From Mesosutterella faecium (lineage in GTDB: Bacteria > Pseudomonadota > Gammaproteobacteria > Burkholderiales > Burkholderiaceae_F): DNA of 64,000 bases. The position numbers and the translations under genes were made by a program. The stretch spans positions 806,001-870,000 of the forward strand of contig NZ_JAKZJU020000001.1 in assembly GCF_022809315.2 (NCBI RefSeq), read 5' to 3'. Below, piece after piece: positions 46,601 to 54,875 of this stretch (its first letter is position 1; every line of letters starts with the position of its first letter). The notes under the pieces were generated by a model. The model had not been told where the DNA came from and did not search any database. It was given only the letters and a program-made list of their open reading frames with translations.

Positions 46601-47100
46601 AAGCGGTCCGGGAAGCAGCCGGCGAGCCGAAGGGCCGCCTCTCTTGCGCGCTCGGGCTTGCCGCGGGAAAAAAGCCTCTGGACTTCTCCCTCCGGCCCCC
46701 CCGACAGGGCGATGAGGCCTTTGCTGCCGTCGCCCTGCAGCCATTCGCCGCGCACCTCGCCCCTTCCCTTGACGACCTGGTTTTCAAGCCAGGCGCGGGT
46801 CAGCAGCACGCAAAGCGAGTGATACCCGTCATGGTTCATGCAGTAGACCGTGAGGCGGAAGGGATGCTGCCGGTCCTCGTCGTTGGTGATCCACAGGTCG
46901 CTGCCCAGAATGGGCTTGATTCCCGCCTTATGGCACTGTTCGTAAAAGCGAACGCTGCCGAACATGTTCATCAGGTCGGTCAGTCCGAAGGCGCCGATGC
47001 CCCACTCCTTCATTTTGTTCACGGCGGGGCCGAGCCGGACGATGCCGTCGGTAATGGAGTACTCCGAGTGAAACCGAAGGTGGACGAACGCAGGCTGCAT
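43603..47100 (-). CDS. dnaE: DNA polymerase III alpha subunit
   Basis: DnaE is the replicative DNA polymerase. The N-terminal PHP domain begins [19 protein letters not shown]. The palm contains [23 protein letters not shown] and [13 protein letters not shown] with the catalytic aspartates. The beta-binding region, an OB domain (about 990-1080) and the tau-binding end follow. It has 1165 residues from the ATG at 47100; the upstream open frame overlaps the heptosyltransferase gene. It sits between two LPS glycosyltransferase genes, four and 14 bases away. Confidence 0.96.
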   Translation of the reverse strand: [1165 protein letters not shown]

Positions 47101-47114
47101 GTTTTGAAGCTCTC

Positions 47115-48062
47115 TCAGATGTCGAGCAGTTCCTTGATTTTTTCGAAAACTTCCTCTTTTTCGGGCCAGGCCCCGTTGGTTCCGAGCACCGTGGCCCGCG
47201 GGTTCCACGGACCGGTGCGGTCCCGGTCGGTCACTCCGATCAGCGTGACCTGCCTGGCGCCGACGCCGGCAGCCACGTGGCTGATCCCGGAGTCATTGGC
47301 CACGACGAGGGCGGAGCGCTCGCACAGCGCCGCGTAGTTGCCCAGGGTCGTGGGCGGCAGGATGGTTGCCGAGGGGCAGGCTCGCCGCGCGTCCTCTTTC
47401 TCGCTCGGGGAGGGCAGGATGAGAGGCGTGTAGCCCAGAGCGCGGAGAAAGTCTGCAAGCTCGTTGAAGTGCGGCCAGCATTTGTTCTTTCCTTTGTGCT
47501 TGCCGCGCGCCGTCGGTGCGAGCAGGACGTAGGGCTGCTTGACGGCGTGGTCCCTGAGAATGTTGCGGGCCGCCGCACGGTGCCGGGCGAGCAGCTTCAG
47601 CCCGAGCTCGGGTTCCGGCGCGCTCCTTGCCGGGGAGCCCCCCCAGGCTTCGATGGCCTCGCGCGCCACGGTGAAGAAGCGCTCGACTTCGTGCATCCGC
47701 CCGGGCTCCGGCACAGGCCGGTCAAGAAAGAGCCTCCGGCCGTCGGTGGGAAAGCCCGCCGACCTGACTCCGCCGATCCAGAAGAGCAGGGCCGAGCCGA
47801 GGGAATTCGGAAAGAGCAGCCCCCAGGGATGACCGCCTAAATCGCGGGCGAGCTCTCTGATCCTTGAAAAATCCTCCGTCACGTGGCCTTCGATGGGATC
47901 GAAGCGCCAGCCCATGCCCAGCATCAGGTCCTCGGCGAAGCGTTTGCCGGTCAGGCAGGGAGTAAAGCCGCTGTCGGCCAGCAGCCGGAGGGCCGGGAGG
48001 GTCATGACGCAGTCGCCCACGTGGTTAGGCAGGCGGCAGAGGACGGTCTTGGGCATTTTCAT
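47115..48062 (-). CDS. glycosyltransferase family 9 (LPS heptosyltransferase-like)
   Basis: The protein resembles LPS heptosyltransferases. The start KTVLCRLPNHVGDCVMTLPALRLLADSG is the acceptor-side signature, and the C-terminal LVVANDSGISHVAAGVGARQVTLIGVTDRDRTGPW is the ADP-heptose site. It has 315 residues, slightly short for WaaC or WaaF. It leads a three-gene run with dnaE and the GT2 gene and is divergent from msbA. The exact position it glycosylates is unknown. Confidence 0.82.
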   Translation of the reverse strand: MKMPKTVLCRLPNHVGDCVMTLPALRLLADSGFTPCLTGKRFAEDLMLGMGWRFDPIEGHVTEDFSRIRELARDLGGHPWGLLFPNSLGSALLFWIGGVRSAGFPTDGRRLFLDRPVPEPGRMHEVERFFTVAREAIEAWGGSPARSAPEPELGLKLLARHRAAARNILRDHAVKQPYVLLAPTARGKHKGKNKCWPHFNELADFLRALGYTPLILPSPSEKEDARRACPSATILPPTTLGNYAALCERSALVVANDSGISHVAAGVGARQVTLIGVTDRDRTGPWNPRATVLGTNGAWPEKEEVFEKIKELLDI

Positions 48063-48180
48063 TGCAAGCGGGAATGATGCGGAAAGCGCAGTTTAGGGGA
48101 TGCAGAAAGTCAGGTAAGGATATGATAGCGGCTGCGCCCGTTTACAAAAAGCACCCTCCCACACTCCCGCCTGGATAAGC

Positions 48181-49962
48181 ATGGCAAAAAAAATACTCCC
48201 GAAGAGAAGCATCCGCGATCCCAATATCCTGAGGCTCCTCAAAATGATGCTTCCTTACCGAAGGTGGATCTATGCCGCTGCCGCCGCTCTTGCCGTGACG
48301 GCCGGAACATCCTCGCTTATTGCCATGCTTCTCGGAAAGCTCACGGACATGGGGTTCTACGACCACAATCCGAACGTCATCTACTGGGCGCCCGCGGCTC
48401 TTCTGGGCATAGCCCTGCTGCATGGGAGCTCCACCTTCCTGAGCGGCTACTGCCTGCAGGCCGTGTCCCAGTCGGTCATGATCGATCTGCGGGAAATGAT
48501 GATCGGCAACGTGCTCTACTGGCCGGAGAGCGTTTTCCAGAAATATTCCACCGGGAAAATTATTTCGAAGTTTCTCTATGAGGCCTCCAACGCGCTTTCG
48601 GGTGCCTCGGGACTGCTCACCCTGATCATCCGCGATGTGCTGCAGATTGCAGCCCTGATGTGCCTGCTGATCTATCAGGACTGGAAGCTCACGGCGGTCA
48701 CGCTCGTGATGGCTCCGCTCATCGCCGTCATTCTCCGCTGGGTCAGCCGCCGCATGCGCCAGTACACCAAAATGATGCAGGGCACAATCGGGGAAATGTC
48801 AGCCTCGCTCTTCCAGCTTTTTGACGCGCACAAGATCGTCAAGATCTACGGCGCCCAGGAATTCGAGAAAAGGAAGTTTTCTGCCGTAAGCGAGAAATTC
48901 AAGCGCCTCAACCTGATGCAGCAGAAGGTGGCGGGCGCGGGCACCCCGCTCATACAGCTCGTGACGATGGGGGCTGTCGCGGTGGTTCTGGTGGTCGCGC
49001 TGCTGCAGGCGCAGGCCGGAAGGCTCACGATGGGACAGTTCACGACCTATCTGGCGGCCCTGCTTCTGCTGATGCCTGCGATCCGGCATCTCTCGGGCCT
49101 CAACGGTTCGCTCGCCAAAATGGGCGCTGCGGCCGACTCTATCTTTGACATGCTCTCGGAGCCCCTCGAGCGGGAGACCGGCAGCAGGGAGCTGTCGTCC
49201 TGCCGGGGCGAGATCGAATTCCGGGGCGTCAGTCTGCGCTACGGAGGAGAGGCCAGGGGCGCCCTTGAGGACTTTTCCCTGAAGGTGAAGCCCGGGGAGA
49301 AGATTGCCCTTGTGGGTCCTTCCGGGGCTGGGAAATCGACGGTGATCAATCTGATTCCCCGCTTCTGGGAGCCTGACTCGGGCAGCATCCTGATCGATGG
49401 CGTGGACGTGAGGGACTACACGCTGCGGTCGCTTCGCAGCCAGATCGCCCTGGTGAGCCAGGAAGTGGTCATCTTCGATGACACGATCGCCGCCAACATC
49501 GCCTACGGAAGGCCCGATGCGTCGATGGATGAAATCCGGAAGGCGGCTCAGGCGGCCTTTCTCACGGATCTGATCGAGGAGCTTCCCGAAGGGCTGCTCA
49601 CGAGGGTCGGAGAGGCCGGCTCCAAGCTCTCCGGAGGGCAGAGGCAGAGGATTTCCATAGCGCGGGCGCTGCTCAAGAATGCCCCCATCCTGCTTCTCGA
49701 TGAAGCGACAAGCGCGCTCGATACGGACAGCGAGAAATACATCGAGTCCTCGCTTGAGCGGCTGATGGGCGGCCGCACCGTCTTTGTGGTGGCTCACCGG
49801 CTCTCGACCATCCGCGATGCGGACCGGATCGTCGTGCTCGACAAGGGCAGGATCTGCGAAACCGGAACTCACGAACAGCTTCTGGCCCTGGGCGGTCTTT
49901 ATGCTCATTTGTACAATATCCAGTTTAAAGACGGCATCGGCAGGGCCGCAGCTGCAGGCTGA
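48181..49962 (+). CDS. msbA: lipid A export ATP-binding/permease protein MsbA
   Basis: MsbA flips lipid A-core across the inner membrane. A six-helix exporter domain (about 20-310) is fused to an ATPase domain with Walker A GPSGAGKST, signature LSGGQRQRISIARALL and Walker B LLLDEATSALD, and a switch His in VVAHRLSTI. It has 593 residues. The nearby glycosyltransferases support the lipid A role. It is divergent from the heptosyltransferase-like gene. Confidence 0.93.
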   Translation: MAKKILPKRSIRDPNILRLLKMMLPYRRWIYAAAAALAVTAGTSSLIAMLLGKLTDMGFYDHNPNVIYWAPAALLGIALLHGSSTFLSGYCLQAVSQSVMIDLREMMIGNVLYWPESVFQKYSTGKIISKFLYEASNALSGASGLLTLIIRDVLQIAALMCLLIYQDWKLTAVTLVMAPLIAVILRWVSRRMRQYTKMMQGTIGEMSASLFQLFDAHKIVKIYGAQEFEKRKFSAVSEKFKRLNLMQQKVAGAGTPLIQLVTMGAVAVVLVVALLQAQAGRLTMGQFTTYLAALLLLMPAIRHLSGLNGSLAKMGAAADSIFDMLSEPLERETGSRELSSCRGEIEFRGVSLRYGGEARGALEDFSLKVKPGEKIALVGPSGAGKSTVINLIPRFWEPDSGSILIDGVDVRDYTLRSLRSQIALVSQEVVIFDDTIAANIAYGRPDASMDEIRKAAQAAFLTDLIEELPEGLLTRVGEAGSKLSGGQRQRISIARALLKNAPILLLDEATSALDTDSEKYIESSLERLMGGRTVFVVAHRLSTIRDADRIVVLDKGRICETGTHEQLLALGGLYAHLYNIQFKDGIGRAAAAG

Positions 49963-50008
49963 GGGGGTTCTTTTCTCAGGCGCCGGCGCCGCGGCGGGGG
50001 AGTCAAAA

Positions 50009-51013
50009 GTGACAGTCAGTGGGCAAGGTACGGAACAAAAAGGCGGGTTCATCTTCAAGGCCCCTCGGGATATTGAGGCCGAGGTTCTGCCCGGAGCCTT
50101 CATCAGGGATTTTGCCGGAGCCGGATTTGCCCAGACGAAGGGCGAGGAGGGCAGGAAGCTCCTGCGCAGGCTCCTTTCCGCGGATGCGGACAAGTTCGCC
50201 TGCGGCGAGGCGTTCCGGTCGGCGCTTCTCAACGCTTCGGGCGGCGTCATGCTTGAGGCCAGGGTGCTCGCAGGCAGGAATCAGTGGCTGCTGGTGTTCC
50301 CTCCCGAAGAGGCGGGCTCGGGCCAGGCCTGGATGGGTCAGGTCGCGGTGGCCTTTGACGCCGAAGTGGAAAGGCTGCAGGGCCGCGAAGCGTTCTGGCT
50401 CGGGGGAAGGCAGGCCGGGGAAGCGCTTCGCCGGGCGGGCGCCGAGCCTCCACGCGACGGCGCCTGGGCAGGCGTCGGGGGATACCGTTCGCTCAAGGCC
50501 GCGGCATTTCCGGATTTTTACCTTCTGGAGGGCGAAGCCGCCGAATGCCGTGAATTTCGCAGCCGGCTCGAGGCTCAGGGGGCTGTCCAGGCTTCGGAAG
50601 AAGTCTGGCGGTGCGCCCGGGCTCTGCACTGCGAGGCAGCTCCGGGTGAAGACTACGACGAGTCCTCCTCTCCGCTGGAATGCGGCTTTGAGGACTGCGT
50701 GGACTTCAGCGATCCGTCGCGCATGTTCATCGGCAGGGCCCTCGCCGAGGCGAGGGGCAGGGCCGGCGCGCGGTGCCGCCTGGGGCTTCTGGCCGTGGAC
50801 TGCGGGCTGAGCGCGGACGAACTGGCGCAGTCGCCTGAAATTACCATCGAGGGCAACAGTCAGGAGGGCGGGCTTGCCACGACCTGGGCCCTCACGCCCC
50901 AGGGCGTTCTGGCCCTGGCGCTTCTGCCGGCGGGAACCGCTCCGGGCGCGGCCGCCTGGGTCACGGTCGGCCAGAGAAGCTTCCCCGCCCGGGTTCTTCG
51001 CTGCGGATTTTGA
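50009..51013 (+). CDS. divergent GcvT-family (folate-binding aminomethyltransferase-like) protein
   Basis: Sequence order matches the GcvT fold weakly but along its length. An N-terminal part has GRKLLRRLLSADADKFACGEAF..LLNASGGVMLEARVL. Near the C-terminus FSDPSRMFIGRALAEARGR is followed by a barrel-like end ALALLPAGTAPGAAAWVTVGQRSFPARVL. The YgfZ motif KGCYxGQE is absent. GcvT takes the aminomethyl group from lipoyl-GcvH to folate. Start is GTG with GGGGGA upstream; the frame extends into msbA but without family match. It has 334 residues and lies 13 bases before sdaA. No gcvH or gcvP is adjacent. Confidence 0.6.
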   Translation: MTVSGQGTEQKGGFIFKAPRDIEAEVLPGAFIRDFAGAGFAQTKGEEGRKLLRRLLSADADKFACGEAFRSALLNASGGVMLEARVLAGRNQWLLVFPPEEAGSGQAWMGQVAVAFDAEVERLQGREAFWLGGRQAGEALRRAGAEPPRDGAWAGVGGYRSLKAAAFPDFYLLEGEAAECREFRSRLEAQGAVQASEEVWRCARALHCEAAPGEDYDESSSPLECGFEDCVDFSDPSRMFIGRALAEARGRAGARCRLGLLAVDCGLSADELAQSPEITIEGNSQEGGLATTWALTPQGVLALALLPAGTAPGAAAWVTVGQRSFPARVLRCGF

Positions 51014-51026
51014 ATCGGGGGACATC

Positions 51027-52412
51027 ATGGCCATCAGTGTGTTTGACATATTCCGCGTTGGAATCGGTCCGTCTTCTTCGCACACGGTCGGGCCGATGAG
51101 GGCGGCTAGGCTGTTCGTCAACTCGCTCACGCAAAAAGGGCTGCTTGAGAAGACGGCCCGCGTCCGGGTGGAGTTCATGGGCAGCCTGGGTGCGACCGGC
51201 ATCGGACACTCCACGGACACGGCCTTCGTTCTGGGGCTGATGGGTCTGGACCCGGAGACGGTTGATGTGGATGCGGCTTCCGCGGAGATTGCGCGGGTGC
51301 GCTCCGGCGGGACGCTTCTTCTGGCCGGCAAAAAGGAAATTCCCTTTCTCTGGCCGCGCGACATTGCCTTCAGCCCAGAGAAGATCTGCAGCTTCCATAC
51401 GAACGCGCTCAATGCGGAGGCCTACGCCGGAGACGGCCGGCTCCTTTACGAGAGGCGCTACTACTCCGTGGGCGGGGGCTTCGTAGCCGCCGGCGTGGAA
51501 GGCAATCCGGATTCCGTCGAAGTTCCGGCATCCTTCCGCACGGCGGCGCTGCCCTACCGCTTCCGCCACATGTCGGATCTGATGGTGTACTCCGACCGGG
51601 ACAAAAAGAGCCTGCCGGAAATCGTCCGCAGCTACGAGAGGGCCTGGCGCACGGATGCTGAAATCGACGCCGGGCTGGACCACATCTGGGAGGTCATGCG
51701 CGAATGCATCGAGCGCGGCTTCAGCCGCGACGGCGAGCTGCCCGGACCATGGCACGTGGCAAGGCGCGCGTCCTCAATGAAGCGCAGGCTGGAGCAGCAG
51801 CCCGCAGGCTCCGACCCTCTGGCGGCCCTCGACTGGGTGCAGGCGTTTGCCTTTGCGACCGGTGAGGAGAACGCGGCCGGGGGACGCATCGTGACAGCGC
51901 CGACAAACGGCTCCGCCGGCGTTCTTCCGGCTGTTTTGGAATACTATTCGCGCTTTACGCCGGGGGCGTCTCCCGAGGGCGTGCGGGATTTTCTTCTGAC
52001 GGCCGGCGCCATCGGGATCCTCTTCAAGACGAACGGGTCGATTTCCGGGGCCGAAGTGGGCTGCCAGGGCGAGGTCGGCGTCGCCTGCTCCATGGCCGCC
52101 GCGGGGCTTACCGCAGTGCTGGGCGGCACGGCTTACCAGATCGAGAACGCCGCTGAAATCGGCATTGAGCACAACCTTGGCCTCACTTGCGATCCCGTGG
52201 CAGGGCAGGTTCAGATCCCCTGCATCGAAAGAAATGCCATGGCCGCGGTGCAGGCGGTGTCTGCCTCAAGGCTTGCGCTGCACGGCACGGGCCGCCACTA
52301 TGTTTCGCTGGACGAGGCCATCAGGACCATGCTCGAGACAGGCCGCGACATGTGCAATAAATACAAGGAGACGAGCACGGGCGGCCTTGCGGTCTGCATC
52401 GTGGAGTGCTGA
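51027..52412 (+). CDS. sdaA: L-serine ammonia-lyase (iron-sulfur)
   Basis: SdaA deaminates L-serine to pyruvate using a 4Fe-4S cluster. The N-terminal beta domain starts [26 protein letters not shown]. The catalytic domain has [13 protein letters not shown] and the cluster cysteines in [20 protein letters not shown] and [20 protein letters not shown]. It has 461 residues. The ATG at 51027 sits behind GGGGGA; a longer frame starts inside the GcvT-like gene. It is probably co-transcribed with that gene. Confidence 0.95.
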   Translation: MAISVFDIFRVGIGPSSSHTVGPMRAARLFVNSLTQKGLLEKTARVRVEFMGSLGATGIGHSTDTAFVLGLMGLDPETVDVDAASAEIARVRSGGTLLLAGKKEIPFLWPRDIAFSPEKICSFHTNALNAEAYAGDGRLLYERRYYSVGGGFVAAGVEGNPDSVEVPASFRTAALPYRFRHMSDLMVYSDRDKKSLPEIVRSYERAWRTDAEIDAGLDHIWEVMRECIERGFSRDGELPGPWHVARRASSMKRRLEQQPAGSDPLAALDWVQAFAFATGEENAAGGRIVTAPTNGSAGVLPAVLEYYSRFTPGASPEGVRDFLLTAGAIGILFKTNGSISGAEVGCQGEVGVACSMAAAGLTAVLGGTAYQIENAAEIGIEHNLGLTCDPVAGQVQIPCIERNAMAAVQAVSASRLALHGTGRHYVSLDEAIRTMLETGRDMCNKYKETSTGGLAVCIVEC

Positions 52413-52437
52413 CGCCAGCCACGGGGCGGCCCGCTGC

Positions 52438-53235
52438 TCAGACTGCAATGGGCGCCTTAATTGCGGGCCAGGGGTTGTAGCCTTCGAAGGCGAAATCCTC
52501 GTAGCGGTAGGAGAAGATATCCTTCGGCTTTCTCAGAATCCTGAGAGTGGGGTAGCGCCGCGGGCTCCTTGAGAGCTGCTCGCGCACCTGCTCGAGGTGG
52601 TTGAGGTAGATGTGGCAGTCGCCTCCGGTCCAGATGAAGTCGCCGGGCTGCAGGCCGCACTGCTGCGCCACCATATGGGTGAGCAGGCTGTAGCTCGCGA
52701 TGTTGAACGGAACCCCGAGAAAGATGTCGCAGGATCTCTGGTAGAGCTGGCAGGAAAGCTTTCCGTCGGCAACGTAGAACTGGAAAAGGCAGTGGCAGGG
52801 CGGAAGGGCCATGCGCCGGATTTCTCCTACATTCCAGGCGCAGACGATCAGCCGCCTGCTGTCCGGGTGGGTTTTGATCTGCTCAATGAGTTCGGCGATC
52901 TGGTCGATTTTCTCTCCCGAGGCGGCTCTCCAGCTTCGCCACTGCGCGCCATAGATGGGCCCGAGGTTGCCCTGGGCGTCTGCCCATTCGTCCCAGATTG
53001 TCACGCGGTTGTCGTGAAGATATTTGATGTTGGTGTCGCCGCTGAGGAACCAGAGCAGCTCGAAGATAATGGAGCGCAGGTGCAGCTTTTTGGTCGTCAC
53101 AAGGGGAAAGCCCTCTGAGAGGGGGAAGCGCATCTGGTAGCCGAAGACGGAAAGTGTTCCCGTGCCGGTTCTGTCGGTTTTCTCCACGCCGTTGTCAAAA
53201 ACGTGCTTCAGCAGTGTTTCGTATTGGTCGTACAT
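52438..53235 (-). CDS. thyA: thymidylate synthase
   Basis: ThyA methylates dUMP to dTMP using methylene-tetrahydrofolate. The catalytic cysteine is in [13 protein letters not shown], and other family residues lie in [27 protein letters not shown] and [12 protein letters not shown]. It has 265 residues, full length. It is convergent with sdaA, with only about 25 bases between the stops. The usual folA neighbour is absent. Confidence 0.96.
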   Translation of the reverse strand: MYDQYETLLKHVFDNGVEKTDRTGTGTLSVFGYQMRFPLSEGFPLVTTKKLHLRSIIFELLWFLSGDTNIKYLHDNRVTIWDEWADAQGNLGPIYGAQWRSWRAASGEKIDQIAELIEQIKTHPDSRRLIVCAWNVGEIRRMALPPCHCLFQFYVADGKLSCQLYQRSCDIFLGVPFNIASYSLLTHMVAQQCGLQPGDFIWTGGDCHIYLNHLEQVREQLSRSPRRYPTLRILRKPKDIFSYRYEDFAFEGYNPWPAIKAPIAV

Positions 53236-53396
53236 AAAGGGCTTCAGCTCCCGGGCGGGCCGGACGCGGGTTGGGTTCCGGCGCTTTTGTTTTTAAAATG
53301 ACTGGCAGATTACACGGATATTAATCAATCGGCCAGGCGCGGACTGCCGGGGGCTGTCCGGGTCCGGGCTGGGGATTGGAGATAAAAGGTAGCGCT

Positions 53397-54851
53397 TTGG
53401 AAGAAGTCTTGATCAATTATTCCCCGAGGGAGACCCGCGCCGCGATTCTCTCCGATGGCATTCTGGAGGAAATCCATCTGGAGCGCGAGGTTTCCAGGGG
53501 GCTTGTGGGCAATGTATATCTGGGCCGGGTGGTGCGCGTCCTGCCGGGAATGCAGTCCGCGTTCATCAACATAGGGCTGGAGCGCACGGCGTTTCTCCAT
53601 GTGGCCGACATTGAGGAGGCGCACCGGTCCGATGCCGTGCTGCCCATCGAGAGGGTTCTCCACGAGGGCGACGCCGTCATGGTGCAGGTGGCTAAGGATC
53701 CCATCGGCACCAAGGGCGCAAGGCTGACCACGACGGTGTCTCTTGCCGGCAGGAAGCTGGTTTATCTGCCGAAGGAGCCCCACATCGGAGTGTCCCAGAG
53801 AATAGACGATCCTGAGCTGAGGGAACGGCTGCGCGAGCAGGTCGCCGCCATGAGGCCGAAGGACGAGAAGGGAGGCTACATCGTCCGCACCTCCGCGGAG
53901 GAGGGTGTGACCGAAGAGGAGTTCCTCAACGACATGAGGTATCTGAAGCTGCTCTGGGAGAAGATCCGCTACAGCGCCTCGCATCAGCCCGCCCCGTCCC
54001 TTCTTTACCAGGATCTGTCGCTCGCGCAGCGCGTGCTGCGCGACATGGTGCATGCCGAAACGCAGGCGATCTACGTGGACTCACAGGACATGTATCAGTC
54101 GCTGCGCAGCTTCGCCGATACCTTTGTGCCGGCGGCGGCCGGCAGGCTGCGGCTTTACCGCGGCGACGCCTCGCTTTTCGAAAAGTTCAAGGTTGACGAG
54201 GAAATCGAGAAGGCGCTTCGCCGGCGAGTCGACCTGAAGTCCGGCGGATACCTGGTGTTCGATCAGACGGAGGCCATGACCACCATTGACGTCAACACCG
54301 GCGGCTACGTGGGTAAAAAGGATTTCGGGGATACGGTCTTCAAGACGAATCTGGAGGCCGCGCAGACCATTGCACGGCAGCTCCGGCTGAGAAACCTGGG
54401 CGGCATCATCATCATCGACTTCATCGACATGGACAGCGATGAACACCGCGAGGCGGTGCTCGCCGAGCTGCGCCGCGGCATCGCGCGCGACCGCACCCGC
54501 ATGACGCTCAGCAATTTCACGGAGCTCGGGCTGGTGGAGATGACCCGCAAGCGCACCCGCGAGAGCCTCGCCCACATGGTCTGCGAGCCCTGCCCGGTAT
54601 GCGGAGGCCGCGGCGAGATCAAGACGGCGCGCACCGTGTGCTATGAAATCATGCGCGAAGTCGTGCGCGAATGGCGCCAGTACAAGGATGCGAAGGAGTT
54701 CAAGATCCTTGCCTCCCAGTCAGTGATCGACATGTTCCTTGACAGCGAGTCGCAGGCGCTCGAGCTGCTGCACGAGTTTATTGGGAAGCCCGTGTCCCTG
54801 CTTGTGGAGCCTGAGTACACCCAGGAGCAGTTTGACGTCATCATCGCCTGA
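53397..54851 (+). CDS. rng: ribonuclease G
   Basis: RNase G is an endoribonuclease for 16S rRNA 5' processing and mRNA decay. An S1-like domain (about 35-120) includes GNVYLGRVVRVLPGMQSAFINIGLERTAFLHVAD. The RNase E/G catalytic core has the metal-binding MTTIDVNTGGYVG and IIIIDFIDM, with the zinc-link CPVCGGRG. It has 484 residues. TTG at 53397 gives the family start (LEEVLINYSPRETR) and has AAAGG upstream; a TTG at 53376 would add seven residues. There is no C-terminal RNase E tail, so it is RNase G. Confidence 0.92.
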   Translation: MEEVLINYSPRETRAAILSDGILEEIHLEREVSRGLVGNVYLGRVVRVLPGMQSAFINIGLERTAFLHVADIEEAHRSDAVLPIERVLHEGDAVMVQVAKDPIGTKGARLTTTVSLAGRKLVYLPKEPHIGVSQRIDDPELRERLREQVAAMRPKDEKGGYIVRTSAEEGVTEEEFLNDMRYLKLLWEKIRYSASHQPAPSLLYQDLSLAQRVLRDMVHAETQAIYVDSQDMYQSLRSFADTFVPAAAGRLRLYRGDASLFEKFKVDEEIEKALRRRVDLKSGGYLVFDQTEAMTTIDVNTGGYVGKKDFGDTVFKTNLEAAQTIARQLRLRNLGGIIIIDFIDMDSDEHREAVLAELRRGIARDRTRMTLSNFTELGLVEMTRKRTRESLAHMVCEPCPVCGGRGEIKTARTVCYEIMREVVREWRQYKDAKEFKILASQSVIDMFLDSESQALELLHEFIGKPVSLLVEPEYTQEQFDVIIA

Positions 54852-54875
54852 CGGTTCAGGCGGAAGGAAGCGGCC

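Noticed and set aside
45946..47337. 463-codon open frame on the plus strand
   Set aside because: It is antisense to dnaE and the heptosyltransferase-like gene; no family similarity.
49784..50008. Upstream extension of the GcvT-like frame
   Set aside because: It overlaps the end of msbA in another frame and adds no GcvT similarity; the GTG at 50009 has a ribosome site.
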